Assembly (NCBI GenBank): GCA_029339195.1
Contig: JAPTJF010000008.1
Location: forward strand, 124,001 to 188,000
Direction: 5' to 3'
Origin: Micractinium sp. NFX-FRZ
Lineage: Eukaryota > Chlorophyta > Trebouxiophyceae > Chlorellales > Chlorellaceae
DNA: 64,000 bases
Part shown: in pieces, positions 1-13,400 of the stretch
Layout: each line of letters opens with the position of its first letter
Position numbering within the stretch: position 1 is the stretch's first letter
The notes under the pieces: model-generated
Seen by the model: the letters and a program-made list of their open reading frames with translations, nothing else
The model's database searches: none
What the model was told of the DNA's origin: nothing
Translations under genes and position numbers: made by a program

Positions 1-3000
1 GCATACCTACCTGGGTCATGCCCTCAGTTGGGTCCTTCTCCTTCTTTGCGCCGCCCCCACCGCCGCCAGCCGGCCGGTCGCTGCACCTCGACAACAGCAC
101 CGTCTGCACCGCCCTGCGGGCAGCGAGCAGCAGCGCAGGCAGCAGGGAAGCTTGGGAGGTAAGTAATGCAGGGGGGCTCTGGGGCAGAGATCTGTTTCTG
201 CACTGCTGCAGCACGGAGGGAAAGTCGGCGGCAGCAGAGTCACACCCGAGCACCAGAACAAGCACCCGCTCAATGCATCACGCCGTCCAGGCAGCCAGGG
301 CACCCTGCCTGCTTGCCTGAGCAGCGGCTTGGCCAGCTGCTGCCACTCGGGCACCGCAAACAGGCGGCGCACTGTGGCCCCATCCTCCTCGCTGCCGGCT
401 GCAGGGGGGGGGAAGTGCGGCATTGAGCGGACGCAGCGCAGGAGGTGCAGGGACGAGCGGCACCGCCCCGCTAGCGGCCAGACTGCTCCCATCTGCCCGT
501 GCCTCTGGCTACTCCATTCCTGCAAGCACTTGACTACGGTTTCAACCACTCAAAGGGCTCCGCCTGCCTCTTACCACCCCCTAGCCCTTCTTTACCGATG
601 CGTCCGACATCAGCCAGGGCTCTTCCCACGCCTGCCCTGCCCACCTCCCTCTCCTCCGCACATCCTCCCCACCTGTGCCGGTGACGATTGCAGCGGTCAG
701 CTCGCTGGCCTCGCAGGCCGCCAGCTGGCGGTGCGCAGCGGTGAACACAAACGTGGCAAACGCGGGGTCGCCGCACAGCGTGGAGCTCACAGCGGTGGCG
801 GCGCCCGAGGCGCTCTGCAGCACGGCGGCAAGGCGCCGCAGGGTTTGGTGGGCGGTGGGATGAGGTGGCATCGGGGGCGGCAGGTGCTGCTTGTGAGCAT
901 GCACGTTCGTCCAGGCAGCGGCGGGCCACGCAGAAGGCGAGCGGGCACTGCAGCAAACCCCTTGAGCCCGCCCCCCACCTGGCACCCCGATTGCCTCTCA
1001 TGCTGCAGCAGTGCCCATTGTGCCGCTTGTCCCTGCCTGCCCACTCAGCCGGATCTCACCTCTGGCACCTGGAAGGCGCCAAACGCCACGGCATCCAGCA
1101 TCCTGCCCAGGCAGTCCAGGCTGCAGCAAGGCAGGACGGAGGCATTGCACACTAGCGCGGTACCAACACCATTGTTTTTGTGCCAGGACAGCTGGGCGCT
1201 AAACGGCGCGTGAGCATGTGCCAGGGCTGGCATCTGGCGGGCCTTTGCAGGTGCCTGGCACTGAAAAGCTGCCGCTTCCACTGCACCCAGACCAGCGCCC
1301 CGCACCCCAGCCTCACCCTTCCCTTCCAAGCACAACAGCTCAGCGCACCTGAGCACCGGCATGCGCTTGTCAACCGTGGTCACACCCGCCTGCTGCCCGC
1401 CCACGGCAGCGGCCGCCATGGTGCCGCCCGGCGGGCGCCCCGGCGCGCGCCGCGTGCCGCCCATCGCCTGCGTCAGCCCCTCCCCCCTCTTCCCCTTGCC
1501 GCCCTTGAGGCCGTCCAATGCCAGGTCTGTCAGCCGGCGGTGCTGCTCCCACAGCTTAGCCAGCGCGTTTTCCAATTCCTCCGCATCGGGGCCCTCATCC
1601 TCCTCCCCTTCCCCCGCCGCCTCCTGCCCCACGCAGCTGCCGCCTGCACGGGGCAGGCAGGTAAGGGGGCATGCGCTGAGAGGGGGGGCGGCCCATGGTG
1701 TCAGATTGAGCTCCGCACCGCACGCGGCTGGGGTGCCCCCTCCACTTCCCTGAGCACCCTCGCTGCTGCCGCCACATGTGCAGCTGCGGGGCTTTAGCGC
1801 TCAGTGCAGCGCTGCCCCAACCTGCCAGCACTGACACAGACAGAACCTCTTCTCGCACGTACAACCATTGCCTGCCTGTGCCCTCCACTATCATTGTCAC
1901 CAATCACCACCTCCACGCACCCCAGCACCACAACTGCGCATGAACCTAACCACCACACACAACATCTCGCACACTCTTCACCCGTGAGCTCCGCTATCAA
2001 GTCATCCATCACCACCTCCATGCACCCCAGCAGCACGTCCGCCTGGGCATGGCTCTGCTGCCCAGCGGGGTTGGCGGGGCTGTAGTCTGCAGCGGGGATT
2101 GATTGCGTGCGGCAAGGCTGACGGTGGGTGTGTGTGGGAGGGGCCGCAAGGTAGGCGGGAGGCTAGCAGCAGATCGTGGCAGCATGCACAGCATGAGTCA
2201 GCTGCTGTGCCCAACCGTGCCACCCCGCAACAGCCACTGGAAGCCAGTGCTGACCACATGCACTCTTTCATAGCAGCTGCTGCAGAAAGCACTGCCCCCG
2301 AGCAGCTAGCAAAGGAGTGCGTACCGCAGGAGGCGTCTATGAGGAAGTTCTCGATCGTGGCACCCGCCACCCGGCCGCGCAGCGAAGCAAAGCGCGCGCG
2401 CAGCGCAGCTGTGGCGGTGCCGCTGTCCCCGCTGCCACGCCTGCTGCCTCCGCCCAGCAGCTCTGCAGGGGCGGGGCACAGTGGGGCCACACCGTGGGGG
2501 GATGGGGGGAGAAGCAGACAGGCGGGGCATATCATGCATGATGTTGTGGCTGGAGCAAACGACGGCAAAACAGGCAGAGGCTGCCGCGCCTGCTGCACTC
2601 CAACGGCCCTGCAGAGTCGAGGGCAGGCGGGGGGATCCAACCAAATAGTTGTGGCTGGATGCAGAGTATACCACCTTCCCGTCGACACACACGGCCCCAT
2701 TCCAACCTGTGTCGAGCAGTTGGAAGTTGCCGGCATCCGTCTCCCCTGGCGGGTTGCCCGCCGCCGCGGCCTGCAGCACGCGGCGCACGCCCGCCAGCAG
2801 GTGCTGCAGCGGCTCCACCAGGCGCACCCCCTCGCCCTGCACAGCAGCACAGACGGTGACGTGGCATATGACGTGATGGGAGATCCACAGAGAGGGAAGG
2901 AAGAGGGTGCCAATGGTTGTGCTGATGCCAAAAGAAATCCAAGGTTGACTGTTCACCCCCGGGCCCACTTATGCCGCACCGCCACTCCCAAGTGACTGGA

Positions 3001-4770
3001 TGCCTGATTCGGGAGGCAATCAATCCACAGCAACAATCAATCCTGACTCAGAAGCAACCACTCCTTGCTCAGAAGCGCTCGACCACCACACCCACGTCCC
3101 ACCTGCATGCGGCAGCAGGCCTCGATCTTCAGTGGCGGCATCAGATTCTCGTCTGCCTCATAAAACTTCATGAAGTGGGGCAGCAGCGGCTCCACCACAG
3201 AGTCCTGCGGGGGTGACAACAGGACAAGAGGGAACGGAACGAACAGGCTGCTGGGGGCCCAAAAGGTCAACAGAACAAGAAGGCTGCTGGGGGGCCAAAA
3301 GTCAACAGAACAAGAAGGAAGCTTTCTGTTGGGGGGCTGGAAGTTGGCACGGCCTCGTGTGAAGCGGGAGAACAGCACCGTGGAATGCTACAAAGAGGCG
3401 GGGAAAACAATGGAATCTGTTCATGGCTTGACGCACAGCATGCTCCTTGGCGGGGTGCTGCGGGGGAGCAGGCAGCCGCAAGGAAACAATGCTGGTGAGC
3501 GCACCTACTTGCCAGGCATCGCGCTGCCCAGACACACACAGGCAGGCCTGCTGCCCCCCTTTCTCCCTGGTTGCCCACAAACGTAACCCAACCACAAACG
3601 TAACCCAACCGATTGTGTTCAAGTTGCAGAGCCAACCCACCTGCACAGAGGGGTCTGCTGCCAGGAGGGCCGGCATGCCTTCGTACACGGCCCGCCGCAC
3701 CTCGGGTTGCTGCAGGCGGGGGCGGCGCAGGGGCGAGGGGCGCAGGCGGGGGCGGCAAAGCTGAGAGGACCGGGTACAGGAGGACTTAACAAGTTTGACA
3801 GCGCCTGAACACGCGGCCAGGGCAACCCAGCAGGTGACAGCTCAGCCTGCCGTGGGACACGTGAGCGGTTGCCAGGTTGGCAGGCCATCTCACAATGACC
3901 AACTGCCTTGCAGCACGGCAGCACGCCGGCACTGCTCCACCCACCTGGGAAGCCCGTCACTGCCTTGCATAATCCCCAGTCCTAAGTGTCAGGCAGGCTT
4001 CGTAAACTCTACGTGACTGACGTCGAGCAATACTTACTGGCAGCAGTCTCAGCCCGCCTTGACAGTGGCGGGCAACCAACCCTTCACCCCCCCGCCAGCC
4101 CACCTGCCCAGCGACAGTCGACCCCCACCCACCTGCGTGAGGCAGCGCCTCAGGAAGCTCATCACCTCGTGCAGCAGCGTGGCCCCGCCGCCGCTGCCGC
4201 CGCTCAGCGAGCCCAGCTGGCTCATGCTGATCTGCATTGCAGCAGCAGCGCAGCGCAGCACAGCGTGAGGAGGCGGCGGAGGCTTTACCAAACGATAGAC
4301 AAGCAGAATGACAGCGCCGCTGGTGATTGGGTGCGCGAGCTGATCCAGGCACGCCGCCATGCACGGAAGCTTCCCAGGGCACACAAAACAACGTCCCCAA
4401 TCCTCAAGAGACTCACACCTAACACGTTTTGAGACATACCAAGAGAGGCGGCCGGCTCACCTGGCTGGGGCCTGGCTCGCTGGCCTCTAGGGCAGCAGCC
4501 CCGGCGCCGTTCTGCAGCTCTTGTGTGATGAGGTAGAGGAAGCCGCGGGCGGCGAGCAGGCGCGCGTGCAGCTCGCGGCTGCGGGGCGGGGGCAAGGGCG
4601 GGGGCAGCAGGGCAGGGAGGGGCGTGCGGGCGTGAGGGCAACGGCGGGGAACCAACGGGTAATTTTGACACCCAAAGCACAGTTGTGAGCAAATGCACAC
4701 TCGAGGCCGGACACGCCCAACCTGCAGCAGCAATACAACTAAAGCCTGCAGCTTTTGGTTGCATCCCTAC

Positions 4771-4818
<48 letters not shown>

Positions 4819-7800
4819 ATCCCCCCACCTGAACATGGCCTTGCGCAGCAGCATCACCACATAGTCCTGCGTGTCCCGCCTGGCCCTGCACAGCCACGTG
4901 GCAGGCAGGCAGGCAGGCAGGCAGGCAGGTGAGCAGCCAGGCAGGCAGGCAGGGTGGGCGGACAGGCAGCTTGGCAGGTAGCCCAGGACGGCAGGTAGGC
5001 TGGCGGCAGGCCAGGGGGCAGGGGCAGAAGCAGGGGCAGCAAGGGGAAGTGAGCTGGTGGGGCCTTCAGGAGGCGAGCAGGCACCCCAGGTGGGCCGGCG
5101 GAGCAGGAAGGTGCAGCAGGGCAGGGAGGCAGGCAGGCAGGTGCGCAGGCAGGCAGGCGCAAGGTGCACAGCAGGCAGGCAGGCGCAGCACGCAAGCAGC
5201 AGCCACCCCTCTGTCCACCACACCTGCAGATCGGCCACACCGCCAGCAGCAGCGCCAGCGCAGAGTTGGGCGGCAGGAAGGCCAGGTGCTCCAGGGACAG
5301 CCGCATCTCGCTAAAATAGTCTGCAGGTGTGTGCATGCGGGGAAGATGTGTATGTGTGTGGGTGTGTGGCGCCAAGTTGATGCAAGGCGGTGAGGGCCGG
5401 CGGAATGCGCTCGGGTAGCCAGCAAATACCCTCACAACCAGGAGGTGTCTCACCCCCAATGGTGGCCTGGTTGCGCCGCACCAGCAGCGCCAGCACGCGC
5501 ACATACGGCGCTGCCACCTCCTCCTGCGAGCAATACCCGAGATTGGTGGGGGGGGGGGGGGGGGGGGGGGGGGAGGCATGCAGGGATTGGCACAGGCAAG
5601 ACGACATAGGCACAGGCAAGCAGGGGTGGGCATTGTCCAGTTGGAAAGAAGGCTGCGTGAGCAGCCCGGGCCGCCCACCTGTGCTGGCACATCCTGTCGC
5701 ATTCCCTCGTAGGCCCCTGGCAGGCCCAGGCAGTGCCATTGGCAACTACCAGGCTAACGCCTTGCTGTGCCCACCCCACCAGACTTCAATCCAGTCCAGC
5801 TGAGGCGTGCATGGCGTGCACGCTGTGCCCACCTTGGCGCCGATGAGGCGGTTGTGGCACAGGCACACAATGTCCTTCCGGAAGTCGCGGTGCGCCCGGA
5901 ACAGCTCCAGCAGCAGCGAGGTGCCAAGCGCGGCGGCATGCTGAGCTGGCGACGCCGAGCTGGCGCCGACCTCGGTGCCATCGCCGTCGCCGTCCCCACC
6001 ACCCTCGGCCGCCGCCGCCGCCGCCGCCGCTGCGGCCATAGCAGCGCTGCCCCCCGCTGCCTTGGCTGCACCAAAAGCAGTGCTGCTGCCGCCCCCTGCC
6101 TCAACGAGACTCACAGCCAGCTGCGCCATCGGCTGCACAATGCCGGCCTGGTTGTGCTCGCTGTTGCGTGCGCACTGCAGCAGCGCGGCGCGCAGGGCCG
6201 CGGCCTGGGCGGCGCCGCAGGCGCTGCTGGCGCTGCTGCTGCTGGTGGCGCTGGGCTGCGGCAGCCAGGGGGAAGCTGCCTGCAGCGCTGCGTCCTTGAA
6301 AGCCGTCATGACAAGCGATTTGAGGGCATCTGCAGCAGGGGTGCAGGGCAGGGCGGGGCGCAGGCGAGCACAGGCGGCGTCACAGCATGGCGGCGCACGG
6401 CCACCCAGCAGCCAGCACGGCCGAACCTGCCGCCCCCCAAGGCTAGTAACAACAACACGTCCGATCACGTGCTCTATGCAGCACTGACCTGTGACGGGCT
6501 GCTCGAAGCGCTGTATGCCGGCCATCATGAATGAGACGGCCAGGGCAAAGGCAGAGAGCCGAGGGGGCGCATCGCTGCGCAGCTGGCGCAGCCAGGCCTG
6601 CAGTGTATGATGATGGCCAGGGGGTCCGTTGAAGGGAGTCGGATGGGCAGAGCAGCATAATGGCACGCCTCCAGGCAAGCGCGCACGTGGGCGGCTGGGC
6701 AGGCGAGGGGCAAGCAGCCGTCGCAGGTGCGCAGCAGCACAGCACAGCGGCACGCCACGGCAGCAGGGCTCGGGCACGGCACAGCGCAGACCGCCACCAC
6801 GCCGTCACCACGCCGTCAGCACACCACATTCGACATCAAACCCAGCACAGCATGCAAAGCACCTGGCCCAGCTCAGCATCGTGCTTCACTGCCATGTCCA
6901 TATGCAGCAGCACTGCAGGAGCGCGGGGGAGACGGGCGGTGGGCAGGGAAGAGGGGGTCACATCCAAGACAGGCCCACCCACTCATGCGTGGCGCGCAGC
7001 ACAAGCTAATCTGCACAAACGAACAGCGCCTTGACAACATGAGCAAGCACGAAGCACACTGACAGGAGGGCAAGCTGCAGCAGGGCTTGCAAATTTCACA
7101 TACACCACAGCCCCATAGGCTTCTGAAGACACAGAGACGCTTGAGGGCGCCTGTGGTCGAGCAGGAGCAGGCAGCTGCGCCTGCCGAGCAGAACCAGCAG
7201 CAGCAGAGCAGCGGCAGCAACAGCACCTGCCTAGAAGCACCTTCCTAGCAGCACAACCTCCAGCAGCAGCATGCATCACTGGCGCTGCAGGCGGTCCCGC
7301 AGCCTCATCATTCGGCTCACCAGACCCCTGCACCTCCAGCAGGCGGCGCCGCTGGTTGGCGTCGTCGGCTGCCGCGCCCTCCTTGTGCTCAAACAGCCGC
7401 ATGATCTCCTGCGAGGGCAGCAGACACAGAAATTTTGTGTGTGTAATGCAGCAAGTCCACCATCTGTTGCAGGGCAGGGCAACAGCCAGCTGCCAAACTT
7501 GTGCAGGGGCAGCGGGAGCACGCACAGAAGAAAGTGGTCCGTCGGGGGCCGCACCCTTGCTGCACCGCTGTCCTCCTTGCACACACACCCATGTGATACC
7601 ACACTGCCCTTGCTGCACTGTGGGCCCCCGCCCCACCCCCCCCCCACCCCCACCCCACCCCACCGTGAGCACGAGCTCGCGGCAGCCGGCGGTGGACAGC
7701 ATGAGCAGCTGGTGCACGATGGCCGGCAGGTCCTGGGCATCCGCCTGGCGGGCGCGGTGGCAGGCGCGCCGCACCGCCGTGGCCAGGCTCTCCTGGGTGC

Positions 7801-9515
7801 TGCAGCCGGTGGTGCCATAAGTGAGGTTTTCAGGGGAGAGGAGAGGTGTGGGTGCTCAGTGGTGCCCGGGGTGGTTTCATCAGGTGTGGAGGAACGGGCG
7901 GGAGACAGAGGGGTGCAGGCGCGGGTGCGGGCAGGCAACGCCAGATTTCCAGGATGCGTGCCCTGTCCTGCCCTGCAGGCTGCTGCCACGGCCCATTCCG
8001 CACAACAAAAAGGGCAGGTCCCAGGATGAGCGCATGCATGCCAGGACTTGCGCTGCAGGCCAGGTCAGCACCCTCGATTTCCGCCCCCGCTCCCTCATCT
8101 GTTGGGCAGCACAGTGCGTGTGCTGCAAGACATGCAACACATCCACGGCACAGTCAACGTCAGCGTCCCGCAGCCTTACTCACAGTGGGAAGGAGCGCAG
8201 CGCCGACAGGATCTTGCCCACGCTGCCCAGCGGCCAGCTGTGCTGGCACACCTTGTTGATGTATCCCTTGCACACATCCGACACCGGGCAGGCCGTCGCC
8301 TCGCCCTGCTCATTCGGCATGTCTGCCGTGCCACCCGCTGCCTGCGAGGCGGGCGGGGCGGGCAGGAGTGGGCGGGACACGGGTGGACGCTGGCGCCGAG
8401 GACCCGTTAGGTTTGGCCCGCACTGCAGCCAGCACCACCATTCTGCATGCCCCGGCTGCCTACTTGCAGCAGCACCACCATTCAACCAGCCCCGGCTGCC
8501 CACCTGCAGCAGCACCAGCGCCTGGGGCAGCAGCTCCAGCGCCACGCAGCCCAGGGGGGAGTCGCTCTCAAAAGCATCCATAGCAGCCTCCGCAATCTGC
8601 AGTGTGGCATGGGGAGCGGAAGCTTAGCAAGTTGATGCACAGTAGAAGGGCATTGGGAAGAACAGACTCCAGGAAAGGTCCGAGTTGCCCGCAAACGCTT
8701 CTACGGCTGACTTCGCAAACTTTGCAAGGCTGCAGTTGCATGGCGGTGTAAGAAGGTGAGGCTGCACGCGAGGAATGGAGCAGGCACACGCAGCAAAACG
8801 AGAGCACAGCGGTGCCAGTGTGCCGTCAGTACGCACGCATTGGGTTGCACAGCAGCACCTGCGGGTCCTGCCATCCACTCTCCTGCTATCCCGACCACCG
8901 CCCCTGCCGCCCCAGCCCAACCGTTAGCACCCACCTCGGAAAGATCCGTGGTGCACGTGTTGCTGGCCAGTTCTGTGTTCAGCACAGACACGAGCAGCTG
9001 CGCCTGCTTCTCGCTCATCTCTGCAGCACCCACGTCGCCAGCTGCAGCACCCGCGTCGCTTGCCTGGCCCAGCAGTGCCAGGCTGGCCTTGTACACCGCC
9101 AGGCGCAGCGCGGTCAGGTGGCTGCCTTGCACGTTGTTTGGCGGCACGGCAGTCAGCCCTGGGCGCACCGCCACCAGCAACGCACGCACATAGTCCTGAA
9201 GAATGAGAATATTGGCGGGGATGGGGAGGAATGATGCATAAATGGTGGGAGACGAGGGGCTGCAGCAGGCAGCGCCAGACGGCGGCAGGCGGCGGCAGGC
9301 GGCAGCAGAGGCACTGCTTGGCAGCGCGTACTAACTGGGCCCCGATCGCTCTCTGGGCTCACCGCCGGATCGGGGAGGGCTTTACGGATGCCGGCACGCA
9401 CTGCCTCTGGCGAGGTGTCCAGTGCTAGAGCCTGGAGGCGCTGGGCTGCGGCCAGCTTCTCCTCAAGGCCCGACTGAGCTGCGTAATCGCGCGCCGCAGA
9501 CAGCAGCGGGTCCAT
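1..9515 (-). CDS. FANCI: Fanconi anaemia complementation group I (FANCI)-like protein, 3'-incomplete
   Basis: FANCI pairs with FANCD2 as the monoubiquitinated ID2 clamp on DNA during interstrand-crosslink repair in the nucleus. The start is an ATG at 9515 (MDPLLSAARDY). Exons phased exactly are 9363-9515, 8935-9195, 8504-8596, 8184-8341, 7664-7799 and 7258-7408. Further exons lie near 6872-6915, 6490-6600, 5836-6328, 5456-5526, 5225-5321, 4830-4885, 4462-4578, 4126-4230, 3642-3705, 3103-3205, 2711-2838, 2325-2467, 1990-2085, 1375-1635, 1060-1145 and 684-861. Blocks matching human FANCI include LPAIVHQLLMLS, GIQRFEQPVT, VVMLLRKAMF (the conserved monoubiquitinated lysine), VYEGMPALL, LMPPLKIEAC and LLGCMEVVMDDLI, in collinear order. 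An Ala/Gly/Asp-rich low-complexity insert sits in the 5836-6328 exon. The C-terminus lies beyond position 1. Family assignment is confident; the distal exon borders are approximate. Confidence 0.86.
3224..3350 (-). repeat. Tandem repeat in a FANCI intron
   Basis: The unit ggctgctgggggcccaaaag plus gtcaacagaacaagaa occurs twice (from about 3245 and 3289), with a third partial copy (gttggggggctggaa) near 3329. The unit is about 45 bp. Confidence 0.85.
4773..4816. repeat. 44-nt homopolymer (C on +, G in FANCI pre-mRNA)
   Basis: An uninterrupted run of 44 C on the + strand. In the FANCI transcript it is a G tract that begins within about 15 nt of a 5' splice site. Confidence 0.95.
4898..5175. 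repeat. (CAGG)n-rich tetranucleotide tract in a FANCI intron
   Basis: Dense GCAGGCAGGCAGG words at 4898-4935, 4938-4955 and 5122-5175 with looser copies between, filling most of the intron between exons at 4830-4885 and 5225-5321. Confidence 0.9.
5548..5573. repeat. 26-nt homopolymer (G on +, C in FANCI pre-mRNA)
   Basis: A run of about 26 G on the + strand inside the intron next to the exon at 5456-5526. It is the complement type of the tract at 4773-4816. Confidence 0.95.
8440..8510 (-). repeat. Copy of exon 3 edge inside intron 3 of the FANCI gene
   Basis: The segment ccccggctgcctacttgcag at 8449-8468 followed by cagcaccacca repeats at 8490-8520, where it forms the end of exon 3 and its donor. 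The unit is about 43 bp. Confidence 0.75.
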
Positions 9516-10448
9516 TGCTGCTGCTTCACTGAAAGCGAGTGCTCTGCCGTGGGCCTCTCGGAGCTCAATGAGTCATGGCAGGGAGCGATCACAAGGTGTT
9601 TTAGATCAGCACTTTCAAAGGCAACACTCAATGCGCGGCGAGCAGGCCAGGCACTCCCCGCGGCGTGCGCGCTGTGCAGGCGGAGGCGGCGGCCGCCAGT
9701 GGCCGTGAGCAAGAGCAGTCGATGCCAAGCACGCATGCTTCCGTGAACTAGTAGTTTAAACTATGGGATGTGGGTTTGGGTGAATAAACATGGATGTGGG
9801 GAGTGCTTTGCAAGCAGAGCGTTGAGCCCGTCATCGTGCCCCACAAGCTTGTGCGCCTCAGGCATCCTTCCCAGGCAGTTTCTGTTGTGGGCGCTAACCA
9901 GCAGACTGTAGGATGTGTCCATGAAGGGTCATGGAAGTCCGTGGTTTCAGATATCCAATGCGTTCAGCGCTCATGTTCGACACTACCATCGTTCAGTGAA
10001 GCTCCGAGAGGCAAACGGGGCCCACGCACACGTCAGCGCAGTGAGCAGCCTAGCGAGTGAGCTTGGCGACAGGTACAGGTGCTTGCCTTCGACTTAGTAT
10101 ATTCACATTTGCAAATGACACAATAAAGTCATCCCACCAGGCCCCCACCACCCAACCCCATGTGGCCAGCAGCAGCGGCAGCGCCGCCAGGTTGCCAAGG
10201 GGCACATGGGCTCTGGCAGCCCTGGCGCTCCATCGAAACTCAGATCAAAGCTGGCAGTGTTTACATGCAATAAGCGGCCCGGGGTGCCAAGAACAGCCCC
10301 GCCTCTCTCGCCTGGTTGACGCCCGTTCTGGCGCCACCTCCTGTGGGGCATCCGGCGTGAACATCGTTCAAACAGAACAAATTACAAGCTATTCGTCGAG
10401 CTTTTCCAGAAGGCGAGACAGCAAGCAAGCGTTCGACAGCAGGCCGCT
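9516..10448. promoter_or_regulatory. Divergent intergenic region, FANCI / nucleotide-sugar transporter
   Basis: About 930 bp between two outward-facing start codons. It must hold both promoters and both 5' UTRs. The stretch around 9750-10130 is noticeably richer in A/T than the genes. I see no TATA box at a convincing position and no credible coding exon; the short open frames have no conserved blocks. Confidence 0.5.
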
Positions 10449-13400
10449 ATGCAAGGAGGGCCAGGCATGCCGCCCAGGCCGCCATTGACGCGCTATGGAG
10501 GCCTCGATCCAGTGGCAGCGCCATACCACAGAGGCGGTCCAGATGCGGGGCCGTCGCCGCCGCCGCCGCTGCCGCCGCTGCCACCCGGGGTGAGCGGAGA
10601 AGTTGCCCTGCTGCAATGTTTTGCGCTGGTGCGACCGCGTCTGCGCATGCTTTGCAACACTGGTTGGTGTGAAACCCGCCCATCTGTCCGCTGCCTATGT
10701 GCCATTTGGCTGCTGCTGCCAGTACACGTGCTGCTGTGCCACCGACGCGCTGCCGCCCCTTGGCACGCCACGCCGCTGCCGCTGCTGCCCCGTTCTCTCC
10801 CTCCCTGCCCTGGCAGGGCCAACCAGTAGCGCTGGCCTATCAAGAGCCCAAGAAGCGGCCAGCACCCCTCAAAGGCAATGCTTGGAAGGTGTGCCTGCCG
10901 AGAGCCAGCCAACTGCCTGCGTGCGGTGCTGAGAGGGGCCCCTGGCTGGCTGGACAGTCGTTGAATACCAGTGGCAGCGCCCCGCCATCACCCAACTGCC
11001 GTGTCTGCCCTGACACGGGCCGTCCTCACTACTCCCAGTATCGGGCACTGCTGCCTGTCCTGCTCACCTGCTTCCGCTCTCACCAAGCGTTCCTTCCCCC
11101 CTCCCTTCCCATCTCTGCATCCCTGCCGCCCGTGCCTCAGGTGTGGCTGGTGCTGGGCGATTGCACGCTCATAGGGCTGGCGCCGGTGCTGGTTCAAGCG
11201 GCCAAGGACTCTGGCGGGCACTACGCCTTCAGCCCGGTATCAGTCAACCTACTAGTAGAGTTAGCCAAGACGCTGTTTGCGCTGGGCACGCTCATAGCCT
11301 ACGTGGGTGCTGCCCCGCGCTGTGCATGGCGTGCTGTACTGTGCTGTGCTGGGATGTGCACGGGGTGCTATGCTGGCAAAGGCAGCCTTGCTGCTGTTTG
11401 TGTTGGCCAAGATGTGGGGCTCAGCCCTGAGAGTTCTGTGCTGCGCTTTGTGCCGTAGCGTGCTGTGTCGTGATGTCAAGTGGCATGCTGTGATGTGACT
11501 GCTGTCATCTGCTGTGGGCACATGCCCTGAATCTTGCTTCAAAGGGAACCGCACTCCAGGCAGCTACGCCTGCACCTGTGCTGAGCTGGCGCTGCCGCGC
11601 TTGCCTTTCCGCTGCTGCAGGGCACGGGGCGGCCGGGGCCGCCCATGTACCGCAGCTGGCGCGCGTTCCTGCGGGACGCGCACCACAACCGGCTGCTGGT
11701 CATCCCCGCGGCACTCTACGCGGTGAGGGCGCGCCGAGGCAGGGACCTGGGGGACGGTAGCAGCAGCGCGGCTGCGCTCAAGAGACAGAGACGGCGATGT
11801 GCAGCCACCTAGCGCGTTGACCCAAAGACTGAAGAAAGGATACTTTTGACACAATACCAAATGCACGCTCTGCGCTGCCCCTCCATGGGAGAACCACCAC
11901 CTCCCGTATTCACCTCTCCCCCCAGACAACAAGCCTCAACCTTGCAACTGCGTGTGCAACTGTGCGCCCCCTGGTGCAGGTCAACAACTACCTCAAGTTT
12001 GCCATGCAGCTGTTCTTCAAGCCCACCACTGCCAAGATGCTGGGCAACCTCAAGGTGGGGGGCGGCTGGGGTGGGGGAGGGAGGCAGGGTAGCAGGGCGC
12101 AGGGTGGGGTGGGGGGCGGTGCAGGGGAGGGGTACCCTAGATGCAGGGCGGCTATGGGATGGGGGTGGTTAAGAGGGGAAGGGAGGCAGGGCAGCAATGC
12201 CTAGGGTGAAACGGGGTGAGCTGGGGGACGGAGCAAGGTAGGGGCAGCCTAGTCGTCGGAGCTCCTGCACTCCGCCCCACACCCAACCGTCCTGCCTCTC
12301 CACCTCGGCAGGTGCTGGTGATTGCAGTGCTCATACCTTTGTCACACGCCACTCCCTTCATCCCACCCTGGTTGGTGATCATCTGCCGCTCCCACACTTC
12401 TCGTTCCTGCCACCCTGCAGATCCTGGTGATATTGCAGTGCCTGCTGGATGCGCCCCCCGCTCCATCAGTCCAATCTACTGATCGGGTCTGTATCGCAAG
12501 TTTCATTGCGGAGAAACGGACTGTAAACACAACCAAGCAAGATCATCTGTCACCCCCACGCCCCTCCCCCATGCCACCCTGCAGATCCTGGTGATTGCCG
12601 TGCTCATGCGCTTTGTGATGCGCCGCTCCTTCAACATCTATCAGTGGGAGGCACTCTTCTTGCTGGTGGCAGGCATCACAGGTGGGCCTCCCCCTGCTGG
12701 GCGCTGTTCATTGCTGGCTGATTTCATGTGTGTTTCTGGTGAGGTGAGGTGGGCGGGCGGGTGGGCACAGGCCGAGGTGCACTGCTTGCCAATTGTGGCC
12801 ACTATCTGTGGGAAGGAAGGGGAGGGAGTATCTGGTGCTCCTGTTGGGGATGGGTGGAAAAGTGGAGTGCCATGCTGCATGCGACGGGTGGATGCCCTGG
12901 TTGCCAGGTGCAGCTCGCTTATCAATTCGCGCCTGTGTGACACACGTGCCATTCCTGTGCCCTTCCCCCACTCGCATGGGACTGCAACTCGCACATGTGC
13001 CCCTCCCTTCCTGGCCGCTGCAGTCAACCAGCTCAACTACTGCAGCAAGGGGGCGGGGGGCGACGTCTTTGCCCCGGCAGCCATCATGTACACGCTAGGT
13101 GGGGGCTGTTGCGCATGCTGTGCACGTACCCGGCGTGCTTCCCAGCAAGCCTGGGGTTGGGTGCTGTGCTGTGCTGTACGGTGTACACTAGCTTTGTCAG
13201 ACCAAGTGTGGAGCAAGAGCACAGGCCGGATGGGCAAAGGGCGGCGACCGCTTTCAACCTGCCGCCCGTACACGCCGCCCCCGCTCTGCACTTCCCGGCG
13301 TGTTACACCGGCTGTTCTTTCCCACTCCTTCTGCTATGCACATATGATGTCATCTGATTCCCTTCCCCGCAGGCAGCATCATCGCCCTCTCCCTGGGCAG

